64,000 nucleotides of DNA from Novosphingobium meiothermophilum. GTDB taxonomy: Bacteria; Pseudomonadota; Alphaproteobacteria; Sphingomonadales; Sphingomonadaceae. The position numbers and the translations under genes were made by a program. This document shows positions 1-8,963 of the stretch, one piece after another. The notes beneath the pieces are model-generated. The model made no database searches and was not told the origin of the DNA. It worked only from the letters and a program-made list of their open reading frames with translations. Each line of letters opens with the position of its first letter. The stretch's first letter is position 1. The stretch is taken from positions 1 to 64,000 of the forward strand of contig NZ_QGHL01000012.1 of NCBI RefSeq assembly GCF_003171715.1. Reading direction: 5' to 3'.

Positions 1-2
1 GC

Positions 3-101
3 AGTTTCAACAGGCTGGGACTCTGGACCCTCTATATGAAGGAGGTCAGACGCTTCTTCAAGGTCCAGACACAAACCATCTGGGCCCCTGCCGTCTCATG
101 A
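3..101 (+). pseudogene. ABC-2 type permease, N-terminal fragment, truncated
   Basis: Reading frame 3 gives about 32 residues (core LWTLYMKEVRRFF, then KVQTQTIWAPAVS) before a TGA at 99-101. This resembles the cytoplasmic N-terminus and first membrane entry of ABC-2 type export permeases, where an EVRRF motif is followed by a Q-T-x-x-A-P-x stretch leading into the first helix. The expected hydrophobic helix is absent: the frame stops exactly where it should begin, and the sequence turns into the 3' end of the esterase on the other strand. I read this as the stump of a permease gene cut by an insertion or rearrangement. The assignment rests on remembered family sequence, and the start codon lies outside the window. 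Confidence 0.5.
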
Positions 102-1059
102 AGGCGGCAAACAGTTGAGGCCATTGCCCCGCTGGTGCGTTTGAAGGCCCGATGCCAAAGCCGTGGCCTCCTTCCTCGAAGAGGTGAAGCTCCACCGGTC
201 GCTCGGCCTGTCGCATGGCATCGAGAAACAGCAGGGAGTTCTGATAAGGCACCGGTTCATCGTCGAGCGCATGCACCAGGAATGCAGGGGGTGTTTCCGG
301 CCCGACATGCCGCGCGGGTGAGCGCTTTGCGATTGCTTTCGCTGAAGGGGACGGGCCGAGCAGCATGGTGGCCGACTGCTGGTGTGTGAACGGCGGCTGT
401 GCGCTGATGACCGGATAGATCAGCGCCGAACAGAAAGGCATTGGATCGATCCGGTCCGCTTCATCGCGGGGCTTGTAGGTCTGCTCGCGGCCTCCGGTGA
501 TCAGCGATGCAGCAAGATGTCCGCCAGCGGAAAAGCCGATCACGGCAACATTGGCGGGGTTGATGCCGAATTCACTGGCACGGCTCTTGATGAGGCGCAT
601 TGCGCGCTGGGCATCCTGAAGGGGCACATCCGCGCGATTTTCCCAGCCCTCGCCGGGCAGGCGATAGACCAGAACGAACACGGTATAGCCCAGATCGGTA
701 AAGACGCGCGCAACATCGGTGCCTTCGTTGCGTATCGACACAAAGGTATAGGCCCCGCCCGGAATGGCGAGGATGGCCTGCCCGTTCCCCTTTACCGGAC
801 GGAAGACGCGGATTTCGGGATGGATGACGCCGGTGATGAAGGTGGGGTCGAGAGCGGCAGATGGCTTGGGCACAATGCCGGTCGCGCCCGGTGGCGGGTC
901 ATTCCATAGCGCGATAGCCGGGGCATTCGTCCATTCGGCGGGCAACGGTCCGTTGCCCTGCGGAATCTTCAGCGCTTCGCGCGCGGCATTGACGGACGAA
1001 CCCATGAACAGCAATCCACTCCCTTGAAGCATCTGCCTGCGATTGATCGGCATTCGCAT
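58..1059 (-). CDS. Exported alpha/beta hydrolase (BD-FAE / acetyl-xylan-esterase-like)
   Basis: A 333-residue serine esterase of the alpha/beta-hydrolase fold. The nucleophile is S177 in GFSAGG, a Pro-Gly-Gly-Ala-Tyr (residues 100-104) takes the place of the oxyanion HGG, and acid and base are expected in the ALDDEPVP and GGHGFG regions. The N-terminus INRRQMLQG followed by a hydrophobic stretch looks like a Tat signal. The start at 1059 is chosen because GAGGTAAGG lies just upstream; an in-frame ATG at 1116 is less well placed. The last dozen or so residues are encoded antisense to the permease fragment, so the natural C-terminus appears replaced by read-through. It is divergent from the GH68 gene across an operator. 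Likely role: deacylation of a sugar ester in the periplasm. Confidence 0.8.
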   Translation of the reverse strand: MRMPINRRQMLQGSGLLFMGSSVNAAREALKIPQGNGPLPAEWTNAPAIALWNDPPPGATGIVPKPSAALDPTFITGVIHPEIRVFRPVKGNGQAILAIPGGAYTFVSIRNEGTDVARVFTDLGYTVFVLVYRLPGEGWENRADVPLQDAQRAMRLIKSRASEFGINPANVAVIGFSAGGHLAASLITGGREQTYKPRDEADRIDPMPFCSALIYPVISAQPPFTHQQSATMLLGPSPSAKAIAKRSPARHVGPETPPAFLVHALDDEPVPYQNSLLFLDAMRQAERPVELHLFEEGGHGFGIGPSNAPAGQWPQLFAAFMRRQGPRWFVSGP

Positions 1060-1205
1060 CACCTTACCTCGCAACCTGCGCACGATCCGGCATGTCGCGC
1101 CATGCCAAGCCGGCATTCCTCAAACTTCGGCTTTCCCGCCAACCCGGTTGCCTCTGTGCTTCTCTTAGAGGAACGAGTGTCAAACTTCATCACAAAAGAC
1201 ATGAT

Positions 1206-1223
1206 TGCGTAATCGATTGCACT
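1206..1223. promoter_or_regulatory. LacI-type operator, site 1
   Basis: The left arm TGCGTAATC (1206-1214) is a perfect copy of the half-site shared by all four sites in this module; the right arm GATTGCACT keeps GATT. The centre is CG, as usual for LacI-family operators. It sits in the 360-bp divergent region between the esterase (start 1059) and the GH68 gene (start 1420), which otherwise shows nothing I recognise. The regulator encoded at 2594-3595 is the obvious candidate to bind it. Confidence 0.65.
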
Positions 1224-1419
1224 GGGCTACCAACCCTCAACGGAGATCACCTGCACGCTTGGGACTGGCTGTCATAATCACCGATTTTATTGGAGAACCT
1301 GAGTCTGACCTTCTGCTCCGGGATGGTCTTGTGCACCGTCCCAGACCGCAAGCAGGTGCTTCTTTAGTGAACGATTGCACGCATAGGCGGAGCGCCGTGC
1401 AACAAGAGGATGACCAAGG

Positions 1420-2601
1420 ATGGTGACGATCGCTTCCGGCAACGAAGAATGCGCAGATGATCGTCATCGCTCCGTGCCAACGCAGTGGTCCGCCCCGGAT
1501 CTTGAAGCACTGGTTCTGTCGGAAGATAATACGATCCCGGCGTTTTCTCTCGATCGTCGGCTACGGCTCGGCACGTTTGATCTGTGGGACATGTGGCCCG
1601 TGGAGCGGGCTGATGGAACCTTGCCGCGCTTTGACGGGGCTGCACTCTGGATGGTGCTGACAGCGCCTGCGTCCGATGATCCCGATGACCGCCATGCCCT
1701 GGCACGTATCCGTCTGCTGAGCGAGAGGAATGGCAGCTGGAGCCTGCACCAGCCGGTCTTTCCCGATGGCTTTACGCCAGGCAGCCGGGAATGGTCGGGT
1801 TCTGCCGTGCTGGATGAGAGCGCAGAGACACTGACTGTTTATTTCACGGCGGCCGGAAGACGCCAATCTGCGGCCGTGACGCTGGAGCAGCGGCTGTTTC
1901 AGGCACAGTGCCGCTTCTCGGCAAGGCAGGAGGAGATCACGCTCTCGGAATGGTCGGCACCGGTCGAATCCGTCATCGCCGATGGCATCGATTATGCAGT
2001 GGCCAACCAGACTGCCGGGACGGGCGGCGAGATCCTCGGATTTCGCGATCCGGGCTTCTTCTGCGATCCGGCAACCGGGCATTCCTTCCTGTTCTTTACC
2101 GGATCCTGCGCACGATCCCCGGCGCGCTGGAGCGGAGTTATCGGCGTTGCCGAAGCCGACAAGAGCGCGCCATCAGGCTGGAGGCTCCTGCCTCCGATCC
2201 TGACCGCTGCGGGCTTCAACAACGAGCTTGAACGCCCGCACATGCGCATGGTTGACGGGCGCTATTACCTGTTCTGGTCAACCCAGCGAAAGGTCTTTGC
2301 CGCTGGCGGTCCTTCCGGTCCGACCGGCCTTTATGGTGCGGTGGGCGACAGCCCGCTTGGCCCGTTTGCCTTGCTCAACGAGAGCGGCCTTGTTGCCGCG
2401 AATCCTGCCCAAGCCCCGGCTCAGGAATACAGCTGGTGGGTATTGGATGACCTTCAGGTCATTGGTTTTGCCGACTTCCCCGGTGTTGAACACCCCGCCG
2501 CGATCGGAACCGCTGGCCAGCGGCGTAGCGCATTTGCCGGATACCCTGCGCCCTTCTTCCGCATCGCGCTCGATGGCCGATGCTCCCGCGTGATCAGGTA
2601 G
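1420..2601 (+). CDS. GH68 fructosyltransferase (levansucrase / sucrose hydrolase family)
   Basis: A 393-residue glycoside hydrolase family 68 protein, which splits sucrose and transfers the fructosyl unit to water or fructan. All three catalytic signatures are visible: nucleophile D57 in WDMWP, transition-state stabiliser D210 in GFRDPGF, and acid/base E271 in NELERPH; SREWSGSA (about 122-129) is the usual sugar-binding loop. It is short and has no signal peptide, as in the Zymomonas levansucrases, so it either acts inside the cell or leaves by a non-Sec route. The start ATG has AAGAGG and CCAAGG upstream. The 3' end overlaps the convergent LacI gene by 8 bp. Hydrolysis versus polymer synthesis cannot be judged from sequence. 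Confidence 0.88.
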   Translation: MVTIASGNEECADDRHRSVPTQWSAPDLEALVLSEDNTIPAFSLDRRLRLGTFDLWDMWPVERADGTLPRFDGAALWMVLTAPASDDPDDRHALARIRLLSERNGSWSLHQPVFPDGFTPGSREWSGSAVLDESAETLTVYFTAAGRRQSAAVTLEQRLFQAQCRFSARQEEITLSEWSAPVESVIADGIDYAVANQTAGTGGEILGFRDPGFFCDPATGHSFLFFTGSCARSPARWSGVIGVAEADKSAPSGWRLLPPILTAAGFNNELERPHMRMVDGRYYLFWSTQRKVFAAGGPSGPTGLYGAVGDSPLGPFALLNESGLVAANPAQAPAQEYSWWVLDDLQVIGFADFPGVEHPAAIGTAGQRRSAFAGYPAPFFRIALDGRCSRVIR

Positions 2602-3595
2602 ATCCGCGAACGATGACATGCGGTTCGATCTGGCGCGATGGCGTTGCCTCGCCGCCAATCCGGCGAAGGAGCGTTTCGGTCAGCAACTGCGCGCCGTGGC
2701 GAAGCTGCTGGTCGATGGTGCTGAGCGGCGGGCTCATGTGTTCGCCGATCGGCAATCCGTCGTAACCGATCACGCGAACGTCATCCGGCACGCGCTTGCC
2801 CATGTCGCGCAGTGCACGGATGACGCTGATCGCGGTAACGTCCGAACCGGCAACTATGCCATCGGGCATGTCGGGCAGACTCTGCAGCTTCTCGCGCACA
2901 TCGGCATAGGCGGCATCGGGTTCGAAATGCGTGGGCAGCTCTAGCAGGGGCGCTCCTCCTGCTTCGAGCACGGCCAGTCGCGCCCCGTCGACACGTTCGC
3001 CAAACTCGGAACCTTCGAGCGGTCCGGCATAGGCAATCCTGCGGCAGCCCCGCTCGATCAGATGCTTTGCAGCCAGCCTTCCGCCCAGGCGGTTGTCCGA
3101 TCCGATCGAGCAATGGTGCTGACCGGGTGAATGGCCGCCCCAAACCACCATCGGTTCATAGCGGCGCGATACCGTCTCTATGACATGGAACTGGTCCGAC
3201 TGGCCAACCACGACGATGCCATCCACCCGGCCACTGCCGATGAAACGGTCCATCCAGCGATCGTTGCGCGGCAGGATGCGCGACAGCAGCATGTCGTATC
3301 CGTTCTCGGCAAAGGCATCGGCAAGGAAGCCGGTCATTGTGTTGAAGAACGGGTCCGAAAGGTGTTGCAGCGCTTCGTGACCAAGCGGCACGAGAACGCC
3401 GATCGTCATCGTGCGCTGGGTGCGCAGATTGCGGGCAGCGATATTGGGTTGGTATCCAAGCTTTTCGGCAAGGGCCGCAATGCGCTTGCGGGTATCGTCG
3501 CTCACACGGCCTGAACCGGTCAATGCGCGCGATGCGGTTGCGGTGGAAACACCCGCCAGTTCCGCAAACTCCTTGAGATTCCTGACACTGACCAT
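2594..3595 (-). CDS. LacI/PurR-family transcriptional regulator of the esterase/GH68 module
   Basis: A 333-residue LacI-family protein. An N-terminal helix-turn-helix (LKEFAELAGVSTATASRAL, about 6-24) and hinge helix (YQPNIAARNL) are followed by a periplasmic-binding-protein-like effector domain starting at TIGVLVPLG. It is the last gene of a minus-strand series TBDR - carboxylesterase - lacI and is probably co-transcribed with it. The effector is expected to be the sugar released by the module. The repeated GATTACGCA operators around it match the size and CG centre typical of this family; that it binds them is inference. Confidence 0.9.
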   Translation of the reverse strand: MVSVRNLKEFAELAGVSTATASRALTGSGRVSDDTRKRIAALAEKLGYQPNIAARNLRTQRTMTIGVLVPLGHEALQHLSDPFFNTMTGFLADAFAENGYDMLLSRILPRNDRWMDRFIGSGRVDGIVVVGQSDQFHVIETVSRRYEPMVVWGGHSPGQHHCSIGSDNRLGGRLAAKHLIERGCRRIAYAGPLEGSEFGERVDGARLAVLEAGGAPLLELPTHFEPDAAYADVREKLQSLPDMPDGIVAGSDVTAISVIRALRDMGKRVPDDVRVIGYDGLPIGEHMSPPLSTIDQQLRHGAQLLTETLLRRIGGEATPSRQIEPHVIVRGST

Positions 3596-3696
3596 GGACG
3601 ATGAAACTGCTGCTGCCTTCGTTCAGAGGTTGCTTCAATCCTGACCTGCGCCATCCCCACACCACGATGCGCGCGACGCAAACCCGTTCCGCCAGA

Positions 3697-5415
3697 TCAC
3701 GCCAGTGTGGCGCGCTCGGCTGCATCGGTTTCGCCGATCATCACAGCTTCCCGGCCGAGTTGCAACGATGCCATATCGTCCTTGGAGACCGCGCGCCAGA
3801 CCGGCAAGCCGCTGGCCATGGGAACGCCGCTGGCGGCGAAGGCCAGAAGCGCCTTGCTCATCCTTGCGGAAAGCGCCGTTGCCTCCGGGCCGCCTCCGGT
3901 CATCGATGCGCATTGCGCCGCATTGCCGAACCAGAATGGAATATCGAGGCAGTGGAAGGCTTTCGGCCGTCCATCAAGCACTGGTGTCTGCCAGGTGAAC
4001 CAGAACAGGTAAGTGGGCGCGGCGCCGCTTTCCAGCCTTCGCCTTGCCTGATCGATCACCGACTGGCGTATCGGCGCCGTGGCAATGCGTGACCACAGGT
4101 CGAACGGGCGCGCATGAGGAGCGGCTGTCCGGAATCCACCAAGCACGGCGGCGGCCCTTTCCGGAGCGAAGCGCCCGACCGCATCAAGCAGTTCTGCCTC
4201 GGTCATGGCGTCCGCATCGGGCTTGTTGATACCGGTTACGAACTCGTTGAGCGTCGAGCCTATGATAAGCGGCACTTGCGGATCGCAGCGCGGATGATCG
4301 GGGTGCTGCGGGTCGGCAAGAATTACCCGCCCGTCGAGCGAAGGGGCAAAGTTCGTCATCGCGGGAATGCGTCGGACATCGACGAAGCCGTCGAATGCGG
4401 GGTTGATCCGCGCCAGAACCTTTTCGGCTGCGGCCTGCATTGTCGCGTAGGGCAGGGCCTGCAAGGCCGCGATATCACCCCGTGCAACGCCAAGTTCTTC
4501 CAGCAGCAGGGCCGACAGGCGTCGCGACCGGTCCGGCCGGTTGAACATTGCGAACGATCCGCTCAGGACCATTGCGCGGTGGTAGAGGCCCTTCGCGGCC
4601 GGCATGGCCATCAGTGCCGTCACCTTGGCGCCGCCACCCGATTGGCCGAAGATGGTCACGCGCGAAGGATCGCCGCCGAACCGGACGATATTTTCCGCAA
4701 CCCAGCGAAGCGCGGCCACGATATCGAGCATGCCATGGCTGGCGGACGCGGCAAAGTCTGCACCCCAGTCGGAAAGATCGAGAAAGCCGAGCAGATTCAG
4801 ACGGTGATTGAGCGTGACCACCACCGCATCGCCGGTCGCGGCAAGGTTGGTCCCGTCGAATGCGGGAATATCATGGCCGGACCCTGCTGCGAAGCCGCCA
4901 CCGTGGAGCCACACGAGAACGGGACGGCGCTTGTCATCGAGCGCAGGAGTCCAGATATTGAGTCTCAGGCAATCCTCGTTCTCGACCGCATCGTTCCAGC
5001 GGAAGATGAAGGCTTCCTCGTCATTGAGGCGGCCGGTTCCCTTGTCTTGCGGCGCAATCGGGCCGTAGTGTAGGCACGAGCGGACACCCCGCCAGGGCTG
5101 GACCGGTTGGGGTGGGCGAAAGCGGTTTGTCCCGCCGGTCGGCGCTCCATAGGGAACGCCCTTGAACATGAGGACCGGACCCTGCCGATAGCCGCGCACC
5201 AGCCCGGCCGTCGTTTCTGCCATGGTGCGCTGCGGATCGGTCTCGATCGCGGCGTCGCAGGGCGCGTGATGCATGGTCTTCTCCGGCGCAGCGAGGGCCG
5301 ATGATGATACTGCCACGCCAGCACCCGAAACGAGCACAGCCTTGATCATGCTGCGGCGATCGGTCTGGCTGGTGGATCGACAGGTCGCCGACCGGCATTT
5401 CTCGGCTTCCGGCAT
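3697..5415 (-). CDS. Exported type-B carboxylesterase
   Basis: A 572-residue COesterase-family protein (PF00135 type). GGGFAAGSG forms the oxyanion-hole region, the nucleophile serine is in FGQSGGGAK, and EDCLRLNIWTP is the second family signature. The start at 5415 is preferred over 5466 because GGGAG lies 8-9 bases before it. The N-terminus then shows a Tat-like DRRSMIKA followed by a hydrophobic segment ending in ALAA, so the enzyme should be periplasmic. It begins 64 bp after the TBDR stop on the same strand and is likely in one operon with it. Family members hydrolyse carboxylic esters broadly; here a sugar ester is the contextual guess. Confidence 0.85.
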   Translation of the reverse strand: MPEAEKCRSATCRSTSQTDRRSMIKAVLVSGAGVAVSSSALAAPEKTMHHAPCDAAIETDPQRTMAETTAGLVRGYRQGPVLMFKGVPYGAPTGGTNRFRPPQPVQPWRGVRSCLHYGPIAPQDKGTGRLNDEEAFIFRWNDAVENEDCLRLNIWTPALDDKRRPVLVWLHGGGFAAGSGHDIPAFDGTNLAATGDAVVVTLNHRLNLLGFLDLSDWGADFAASASHGMLDIVAALRWVAENIVRFGGDPSRVTIFGQSGGGAKVTALMAMPAAKGLYHRAMVLSGSFAMFNRPDRSRRLSALLLEELGVARGDIAALQALPYATMQAAAEKVLARINPAFDGFVDVRRIPAMTNFAPSLDGRVILADPQHPDHPRCDPQVPLIIGSTLNEFVTGINKPDADAMTEAELLDAVGRFAPERAAAVLGGFRTAAPHARPFDLWSRIATAPIRQSVIDQARRRLESGAAPTYLFWFTWQTPVLDGRPKAFHCLDIPFWFGNAAQCASMTGGGPEATALSARMSKALLAFAASGVPMASGLPVWRAVSKDDMASLQLGREAVMIGETDAAERATLA

Positions 5416-5479
5416 TGGCCGTGCTCCCTTCGGTCTGGCTGGCGATGCCCCTGGTGTGCGGGGCATCGCCGTCAGGAGC

Positions 5480-7633
5480 CTAGTTGGTGTTGAGGCGGAA
5501 GGTTATGCCGACGGTGCGCGGGCGCGGACCTGCCAGCAGGGTTGGCCCATTGGCCGCCGTTGGACCGCGCAGATCGGAAAGGTTGTCGCCGAACAGGCGC
5601 ACCTCGTAGCGATCGAACCGCACGCCGATGCTCGCCTGATAGAGCTCGTAGGGGTTGATCTCGTTGACCGTGGCATCGCCTAGGCGGGAGCGGCCCACGA
5701 AGGTTGCCGAACTGGTGGCGAACAGCGTGGCGTTGCCGATCGGCCGTTCGTAGCTGGCATCGAAGCGGAAATTGTGCGTCGGGGTGTTCAGCAGACGCAG
5801 ACCATTCGATACGCGCGGATCCGCGCCTGAGAAGGCGGGACGGACCTTGGTGAACTTTGAATCGTTCACGTTCCCGATGGCATTGAGCGTCAGGCCCTTG
5901 AGCGGTGTGCGCCATGTCATCTCAAGGTCGATACCCTGCGCCTTGCCATCGCCAAGGTTCGCGAATGCGGCAAGTCCGATCGATGTGTTGAAGGCGCTCT
6001 GGATGTTCGTGTACTTGATGTCGTAAAGGCTCATCGCCACGCGCAGGTCGCCGTTGAACAGCGAACCCTTCATCCCGATTTCGAGGTTGCGCAGCTTGTC
6101 GGGCGTAAGCGAAATATCGCTGGGCACCCCATCCGCAATCACGGCGTCGGCCTGCGCTTGCGATTGCAGGATGCCGCTGCGGAAGCCGGTGCCGGCATTG
6201 AAGAACAGCATCCAGTTGGGCGAGGGATTGATCGCAAGGTTGGCGCGCCAGGTCAGCGCTTCGGGTGTTGCCTTGCTTTGCACCGCGACGCCGTTCGAGA
6301 TCGAGTCCGAATTGCGGCTGTCCTTGAAATAGCGCAGCCCCACCAGTGGCACGACCTTGCCATCGAACAGTTCATAGCTGGCTTCCGAGAAGATCGCCGC
6401 GTTCTCGGTCTTGGTGATGGTCTGGCCGCTGAGCGCGAAGGCAGGGAAGGTCAGGTTGAAGGTGTAGAGGCTGCGCGCATTCTGGTAGAACACGCCCGCA
6501 ACGCCCTTGAACGGTCCGGCGTCGTTTGTCGCAAGGCGAAACTCGTTGACGAAGTTGCGCGCATCGCCGCCGTTGATCAGGACGCCTGTGCCAAGCGGCG
6601 CGCCGAGGTTGAGGCCGACCTGAAAGCCGCCCGGCAACGACTTCTGGTAGGAGGTCGCATTGGTGAGCGTCACCCCGCCGAACTCGCGCTCGATCGTATT
6701 GGACGCATACCAGGCGCGGCGCCGGTCAAAGCCCACCACATCGCCCTGAAACGCCGCAAACGGCGGATCTAGCGAGTTGATGACATTGAGATACTTCTGG
6801 TCCATGCTGAAATACCAGAAGCGGGTGCGAACCGAGGTCAGGTCATCCGGCTTCCACAGCAACACGGCCTGAATGTCCTTGGAGGTGACGTGGTTGGCGT
6901 CCTTCTCGCGCGGGGTGCCGGTGGGTGCGTCAGAATAGATGTCTGCAACGCCCGCTCGCCGGTCGTATCCGCCGCTCACGCGCAGGGCGAGCTTTCCGGG
7001 CACGAGCGGCAGAGAGATCGCGGCCGCCCCCCTGTAGTTCGGATCGCTTGCCTCGACGGTCTTCGAAAGTTCAAGCTCGCCAGCAGAGGTCACGCGCTCA
7101 AGGTCGGGGTTCTTCGTGTGATAGATGATCGTTCCCGCCGATGAACCAAGCCCGTAGAGCGTGCCTTGCGGGCCGCGCAAGACTTCGACCCGCTCGATGT
7201 CGAAGTATTGAACCGGCGGTGCAGCCTGATTGTTGGGAACACCGAATGGTGTGTCGTCGAGATAGTATCCGATCAGCCCATCGCCGATAGGGCCGCCTGC
7301 GCCCGACCCGCGGAACGAGAAGATGCGATAGCCCGCCCCGATTTCCTGCGCCTGCGAAGCACCGGGGATGAGCTGGATCAGGTCCGCACCATCGCGGACA
7401 TTGCGCTGCTTGAGCAGATCGCCGTTGAACGCCTGAATCGCCAGCGGAACCTTGTCGAGCCGCACCGAGCCGGACTTCAGCGCGGTAACGACGATTTCGC
7501 CCGCATTGGCAGGTTCATTCGCGGTTTCGTCAGCCACGTCCTGCGCAAAGGCCGGCGCTGCCAGAGCAGTTCCGAGCAGCGCGGATGCGCACAAGTTACG
7601 CCGCAGCGCGCGAATCTTGTTATGAGCCTTCAT
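5480..7633 (-). CDS. TonB-dependent outer-membrane receptor (esterase/GH68 module)
   Basis: A 717-residue TBDR. It has a Sec signal ending PAFAQ, then the EIVVTALKSG region and a plug domain with the LRGPQGTLYG signature, and a beta-barrel ending in an aromatic-poor TFRLNTN. It imports a substrate across the outer membrane using TonB energy. Its genetic neighbours (four esterases, GH68, LacI) argue for an acylated sugar rather than a siderophore. An operator for the local LacI regulator lies at 7659-7676, right before the start. The ATG at 7633 follows an AGGACAAGC stretch. Confidence 0.92.
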   Translation of the reverse strand: MKAHNKIRALRRNLCASALLGTALAAPAFAQDVADETANEPANAGEIVVTALKSGSVRLDKVPLAIQAFNGDLLKQRNVRDGADLIQLIPGASQAQEIGAGYRIFSFRGSGAGGPIGDGLIGYYLDDTPFGVPNNQAAPPVQYFDIERVEVLRGPQGTLYGLGSSAGTIIYHTKNPDLERVTSAGELELSKTVEASDPNYRGAAAISLPLVPGKLALRVSGGYDRRAGVADIYSDAPTGTPREKDANHVTSKDIQAVLLWKPDDLTSVRTRFWYFSMDQKYLNVINSLDPPFAAFQGDVVGFDRRRAWYASNTIEREFGGVTLTNATSYQKSLPGGFQVGLNLGAPLGTGVLINGGDARNFVNEFRLATNDAGPFKGVAGVFYQNARSLYTFNLTFPAFALSGQTITKTENAAIFSEASYELFDGKVVPLVGLRYFKDSRNSDSISNGVAVQSKATPEALTWRANLAINPSPNWMLFFNAGTGFRSGILQSQAQADAVIADGVPSDISLTPDKLRNLEIGMKGSLFNGDLRVAMSLYDIKYTNIQSAFNTSIGLAAFANLGDGKAQGIDLEMTWRTPLKGLTLNAIGNVNDSKFTKVRPAFSGADPRVSNGLRLLNTPTHNFRFDASYERPIGNATLFATSSATFVGRSRLGDATVNEINPYELYQASIGVRFDRYEVRLFGDNLSDLRGPTAANGPTLLAGPRPRTVGITFRLNTN

Positions 7634-7658
7634 GCTTGTCCTCCCATGTTCTGCAGGA

Positions 7659-7676
7659 TGAGTAAACGATTACGCA
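7659..7676. promoter_or_regulatory. LacI-type operator, site 2
   Basis: TGAGTAAAC / GATTACGCA: the right arm (7668-7676) is a perfect half-site and the left arm differs from its mirror image at two of nine positions. It lies 26-43 bp upstream of the TBDR start, overlapping the likely promoter, so binding should repress the TBDR-esterase-lacI transcript. Confidence 0.7.
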
Positions 7677-7724
7677 AATTGTGGTCAAGACGGTTCCGGA
7701 GTTCTGTTCCACGCTTCCTTGCTC

Positions 7725-8804
7725 TCAGGCGGCGGTCTTCGAGAATGCGGCGCGCAGCCTGCGCTTCCAGGCGGCAACGAATGCCTGCGAGACAGTTGCT
7801 TCCGGCACCACGAAATCAAAGCCGTGGAAGGCACCGGGCGTGACCAGCAGTTCTGTCGACACGCCTGCCTGAATCAGTCGCTGCGCATAGGCGATGTTCT
7901 CTTCGACGAAGAGGTCTATCGAGCCGACACCAATGAAGGTGGGGGGCAGTCCGGCAAGATCTGCCACGCGTGCGGGCACGGCTCCTGCCGGAACTGTCCG
8001 CCGTCCCGCAGGCTGTCCCAGAAGGCTGCTCCAGCCAACCACGTTCCCGGCCTCGTTCCAGCCGATCGTGCCAATGAACGATGGCACCCGCCGGGTGCTG
8101 CCGGTGCGGTCGTCAAGCATTGGATAGATGAGAATCTGGCAGCACAATGGCACGCTGCGCCGGTCGCGTGCGGCGATGGCCAGCATTGCCGCCAGCCCGC
8201 CTCCGGCGCTTTCCCCCATGATCGCGATGCGAGATCGATCAACGCCCAGCGCATCGGCATTGGCATGGAGCCAGACCAGCGCGGCATGGCAATCTTCCAG
8301 CGGTCCCGGAAAGCGCGTCTCAGGCGAGAGGCGGTAATCGACCTCGACCACGACGCAGTCCATTTCTTCTGACAGGCGCTGTGATGCCGGGATCGTGTCA
8401 TCCATTCGGCCAACAATGAAGCCGCCGCCATGAATGTGCAGCACGGCCGGGCGCAAGGTCGCCTTGCGGCCCGCTCCGATGACGGCAATACCAACCGGCG
8501 GTTGGCCTGAAGCACCGGCAACCGTTCGCAACTCGACCGCTGGCGCGGGCGACGGCAGCACGGGCGGTGGCGGTGGTGCCGACTTTCGCATGCCAAGGAT
8601 TGCGGCGTGGTTAAGCGGTTCGGGCAGGGGGCGCGAGAGAATCACCTTGGCGCCATCGCGCAATTCAGGATCGAGCAGCGTCATGGGGTCGATTGGCTGC
8701 CCGGCTTTTGCGGCCGGACCGGCCAGTGCAGGTGTCTGCACAATTGCTGGCGCCGCTGCGGCGGCCAGTGCCACCTTGCCGAATGTCCTGCGCGTGAAGC
8801 TCAC
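7725..8804 (-). CDS. Tat-exported alpha/beta hydrolase fold-3 esterase (HSL family)
   Basis: A hormone-sensitive-lipase-type esterase of about 359 residues: HIHGGGF (oxyanion hole), GESAGGGLA (nucleophile) and the GAFHGFD histidine. I place the start at the GTG at 8804 because CAGGGAGAGACAGG precedes it and because the protein then opens with SFTRRTFGKVAL, a textbook Tat motif, with a cleavage region at TPALA. An ATG at 8831 would add nine residues without a clear ribosome site. It lies upstream of the TBDR on the same strand, with its own operators at 8847-8897 shared with the divergent esterase gene. Confidence 0.87.
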   Translation of the reverse strand: MSFTRRTFGKVALAAAAAPAIVQTPALAGPAAKAGQPIDPMTLLDPELRDGAKVILSRPLPEPLNHAAILGMRKSAPPPPPVLPSPAPAVELRTVAGASGQPPVGIAVIGAGRKATLRPAVLHIHGGGFIVGRMDDTIPASQRLSEEMDCVVVEVDYRLSPETRFPGPLEDCHAALVWLHANADALGVDRSRIAIMGESAGGGLAAMLAIAARDRRSVPLCCQILIYPMLDDRTGSTRRVPSFIGTIGWNEAGNVVGWSSLLGQPAGRRTVPAGAVPARVADLAGLPPTFIGVGSIDLFVEENIAYAQRLIQAGVSTELLVTPGAFHGFDFVVPEATVSQAFVAAWKRRLRAAFSKTAA

Positions 8805-8846
8805 GTCCTGTCTCTCCCTGTGCCCTCTCATATGGGGCTTGGTGCT

Positions 8847-8864
8847 TGCGTAATCGTTTTCTTA
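8847..8864. promoter_or_regulatory. LacI-type operator, site 3
   Basis: TGCGTAATC is a perfect half-site; the right arm GTTTTCTTA is weak. Its centre is 33 bp, about three helical turns, from the centre of site 4, so two dimers could sit on the same face of the DNA in this divergent promoter region between two esterase genes. Confidence 0.6.
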
Positions 8865-8879
8865 CACCTTGCAAGGAAT

Positions 8880-8897
8880 AATGCAATCGATTACGCA
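8880..8897. promoter_or_regulatory. LacI-type operator, site 4
   Basis: AATGCAATC / GATTACGCA: the right arm is a perfect half-site and the left arm keeps the inner AATC. It lies about 67 bp before the esterase start at 8964 and pairs with site 3. Confidence 0.62.
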
Positions 8898-8963
8898 ATC
8901 GCGTGGCTGAAAACGCGTGGCCGAACAAGAGCCGGAAAATGCAGATAGCACGAGGATGGGGTT

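Noticed and set aside
5480-7633. Siderophore uptake role for the TBDR of the left module
   Set aside because: No siderophore synthesis, Fur-box or iron genes nearby; it shares a LacI operator with esterase and GH68 genes.
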